14,201 nucleotides of DNA, taken from assembly GCA_030729445.1 (NCBI GenBank), contig JANQXJ010000110.1, forward strand, positions 1 to 14,201, in the 5' to 3' direction. The notes beneath the pieces are model-generated. The model saw nothing but the letters and a program-made list of their open reading frames with translations, did no database searches and was not told the origin of the DNA. This stretch comes from Limnohabitans sp. (lineage in GTDB: Bacteria; Pseudomonadota; Gammaproteobacteria; Burkholderiales; Burkholderiaceae_C). Shown here piece after piece: positions 13,151 through 14,201 of this stretch (position 1 is the stretch's first letter; every line of letters begins with the position of its first letter). Made by a program: the position numbers and the translations under genes.

Positions 13151-14201
13151 AGCCCGCCCTCCAAGGCCACACCCGCTGCCTCGGCCAAGCTCGCCACGGC
13201 TTGCACAAACACCTCGGCGCGGTGGCCATAGTTGTCAAACATGTCAAAGCTCGCGCATGCAGGCGACATCAAGACCGCATCGCCACTGCGGGCGATGGCC
13301 GCAGCCTGCTCAACGGCAGCCTGCATGTCCGTGACATCGTGCAGCGGCACGTCTGTGCCTTGCAGCGCTTCGCGGATCACGGGGGCGTCGCGGCCCATCA
13401 AAACCACCCCTCGGGCAAAACGCTGAACGGGGTCGGCCAAAGGCGAGAAGTCCTGGCCTTTGCCCTCACCGCCCAAAATGACCACCACACGGCGGTCTGC
13501 GCCCAGGCCTTGCAAGGCGGCGACCGTCGCGCCCACATTGGTGCCCTTGCTGTCGTCAAAAAATTCAACCTCTTGGATGATGGCCACCGGCTCGACACGG
13601 TGCGGCTCACCCCGGTATTCGCGCAGGCCATACAACATCGGGCCCAGCGCACAACCTGCGCTGCTGGCCAGTGCCAAAGCAGCGAGTGCATTGACCGCGT
13701 TGTGGCGGCCGCGAATGCGCAAGGCGTCAGCAGGCATCAGGCGCTGGATGTGCAGCTCCTCGTCGGCTTCTTTGCGGCGGCGACGTGTTTCATCGGCCTC
13801 CAGGGCACGCACCAGCCAGGTCATGCCGTGGGTGACTTCGATACCAAAGTCGCCTGGACGCTGGGGCATGTCCCCACCAAACAGCACAGCAGCACGCTCA
13901 ACTGGCTTTTGCAACTTCACACGCACGGGCTCGGGCCGCATGGCCATGACCTGGGCGTCTTCGCGGTTGAGCACCATCAAAGCCTGTGCACCAAAAATGC
14001 GGGCTTTGGCAGCAGCATAAGCGGCCATGCTGCCGTGCCAATCGAGGTGGTCTTGCGAGATGTTCAGCACCGTGGCTGCGGTTGGCTCAAAGCCTTCGCA
14101 GCTGTCGAGCTGAAAGCTGGACAGTTCCAGCACCCACACCTGTGGCAAAGCCTGAGCCATGGGATTGCGAACGTCAGGCGCAACGGGCAGCGGCAGTTCA
14201 G
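13147..14201 (-). CDS. murD: UDP-MurNAc-L-Ala--D-Glu ligase, C-terminal 350 residues (5' end outside window)
   Basis: MurD adds D-Glu to UDP-MurNAc-L-Ala with ATP. The frame is open to the right edge, so the N-terminal domain and the G-T-N-G-K-T P-loop lie outside. The internal ATG at 14160 is not the start. Visible central-domain motifs are V-L-E-L-S-S-F-Q-L-D-S (fragment residues about 23-33), I-S-Q-D-H-L-D-W-H-G (about 47-56) and R-G-R-H-N-A-V-N-A-L-A. The C-terminal domain carries F-D-D-S-K-G-T-N (about 214-221), the conserved Lys region, then L-G-G-E-G-K-G-Q-D-F and M-S-P-A-C-A-S-F-D-M-F, which are diagnostic of MurD. The segment between the central motifs (about 90-160) has an Arg/Glu-rich patch (T-R-R-R-R-K-E-A-D-E-E) not recalled from E. 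coli MurD. The stop overlaps the ftsW GTG. Confidence 0.97.
   Translation of the reverse strand, partial: ELPLPVAPDVRNPMAQALPQVWVLELSSFQLDSCEGFEPTAATVLNISQDHLDWHGSMAAYAAAKARIFGAQALMVLNREDAQVMAMRPEPVRVKLQKPVERAAVLFGGDMPQRPGDFGIEVTHGMTWLVRALEADETRRRRKEADEELHIQRLMPADALRIRGRHNAVNALAALALASSAGCALGPMLYGLREYRGEPHRVEPVAIIQEVEFFDDSKGTNVGATVAALQGLGADRRVVVILGGEGKGQDFSPLADPVQRFARGVVLMGRDAPVIREALQGTDVPLHDVTDMQAAVEQAAAIARSGDAVLMSPACASFDMFDNYGHRAEVFVQAVASLAEAAGVALEGGL
13158..13162 (-). promoter_or_regulatory. ftsW ribosome binding site inside murD
   Basis: GGAGG on the minus strand lies 7 nt before the GTG at 13150 and 19 nt before the ATG at 13138. It decides for the GTG start and for coupling to murD, whose last codons (Glu-Gly-Gly-Leu) contain the site. 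Confidence 0.75.

Noticed and set aside
13147..14160. murD taken as a complete short gene starting at ATG 14160
   Set aside because: The frame stays open to the window edge, and the MurD N-terminal domain and P-loop are missing from this stretch, so it is a partial gene and not a truncated one.

Overview
This window is ordinary chromosomal core sequence from a GC-rich betaproteobacterium. The gene order and protein style suggest Burkholderiales, most likely Comamonadaceae (Limnohabitans, Rhodoferax or a relative). That placement is an inference from the division and cell-wall (dcw) cluster layout, the FtsZ C-terminal peptide and the type-2 PyrF. There is no mobile element, CRISPR array, tRNA, rRNA or prophage signal, and no intergenic gap above about 180 bp.

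The right two thirds (about 5000-14201, minus strand) is the distal half of the dcw cluster. In transcription order it reads murD (5' end outside the window), ftsW, murG, murC, ddl, ftsQ, ftsA, ftsZ. MurD and MurC add amino acids to the UDP-MurNAc precursor and Ddl makes the D-Ala-D-Ala dipeptide. MurG makes lipid II, which FtsW polymerises at the septum. FtsQ, FtsA and FtsZ build and anchor the divisome. The first six genes are joined by five consecutive 4-base stop/start overlaps: GTGA, ATGA, ATGA, ATGA, GTGA. The chain opens at ftsQ/ftsA (41 bp) and at ftsA/ftsZ (134 bp, with a candidate ftsZ promoter). A strong intrinsic terminator follows ftsZ.

Beyond that terminator lies lpxC (lipid A synthesis, minus strand), which appears to be its own transcription unit. 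It starts with a TAAAAT box exactly 6 nt before the ATG and no ribosome binding site. It ends in an intrinsic terminator buried in the stop-codon region it shares with a convergent EamA/DMT permease gene. The permease gene diverges from pyrF (OMP decarboxylase) across only 25 bp, and pyrF has the same TAAAAT-N6-ATG arrangement as lpxC. Left of pyrF are a VOC-fold protein (minus) and, converging on it from the left edge, the 3' end of an acyl-CoA dehydrogenase gene and a beta-lactamase-fold serine hydrolase gene (plus).

I did not find a convincing undescribed system. The items most worth a second look are the matched, apparently leaderless starts of pyrF and lpxC, the lpxC terminator that doubles as coding sequence for both convergent genes, and the unbroken GTGA/ATGA coupling chain. 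All motif positions were read by eye; no searches or folding calculations were run.
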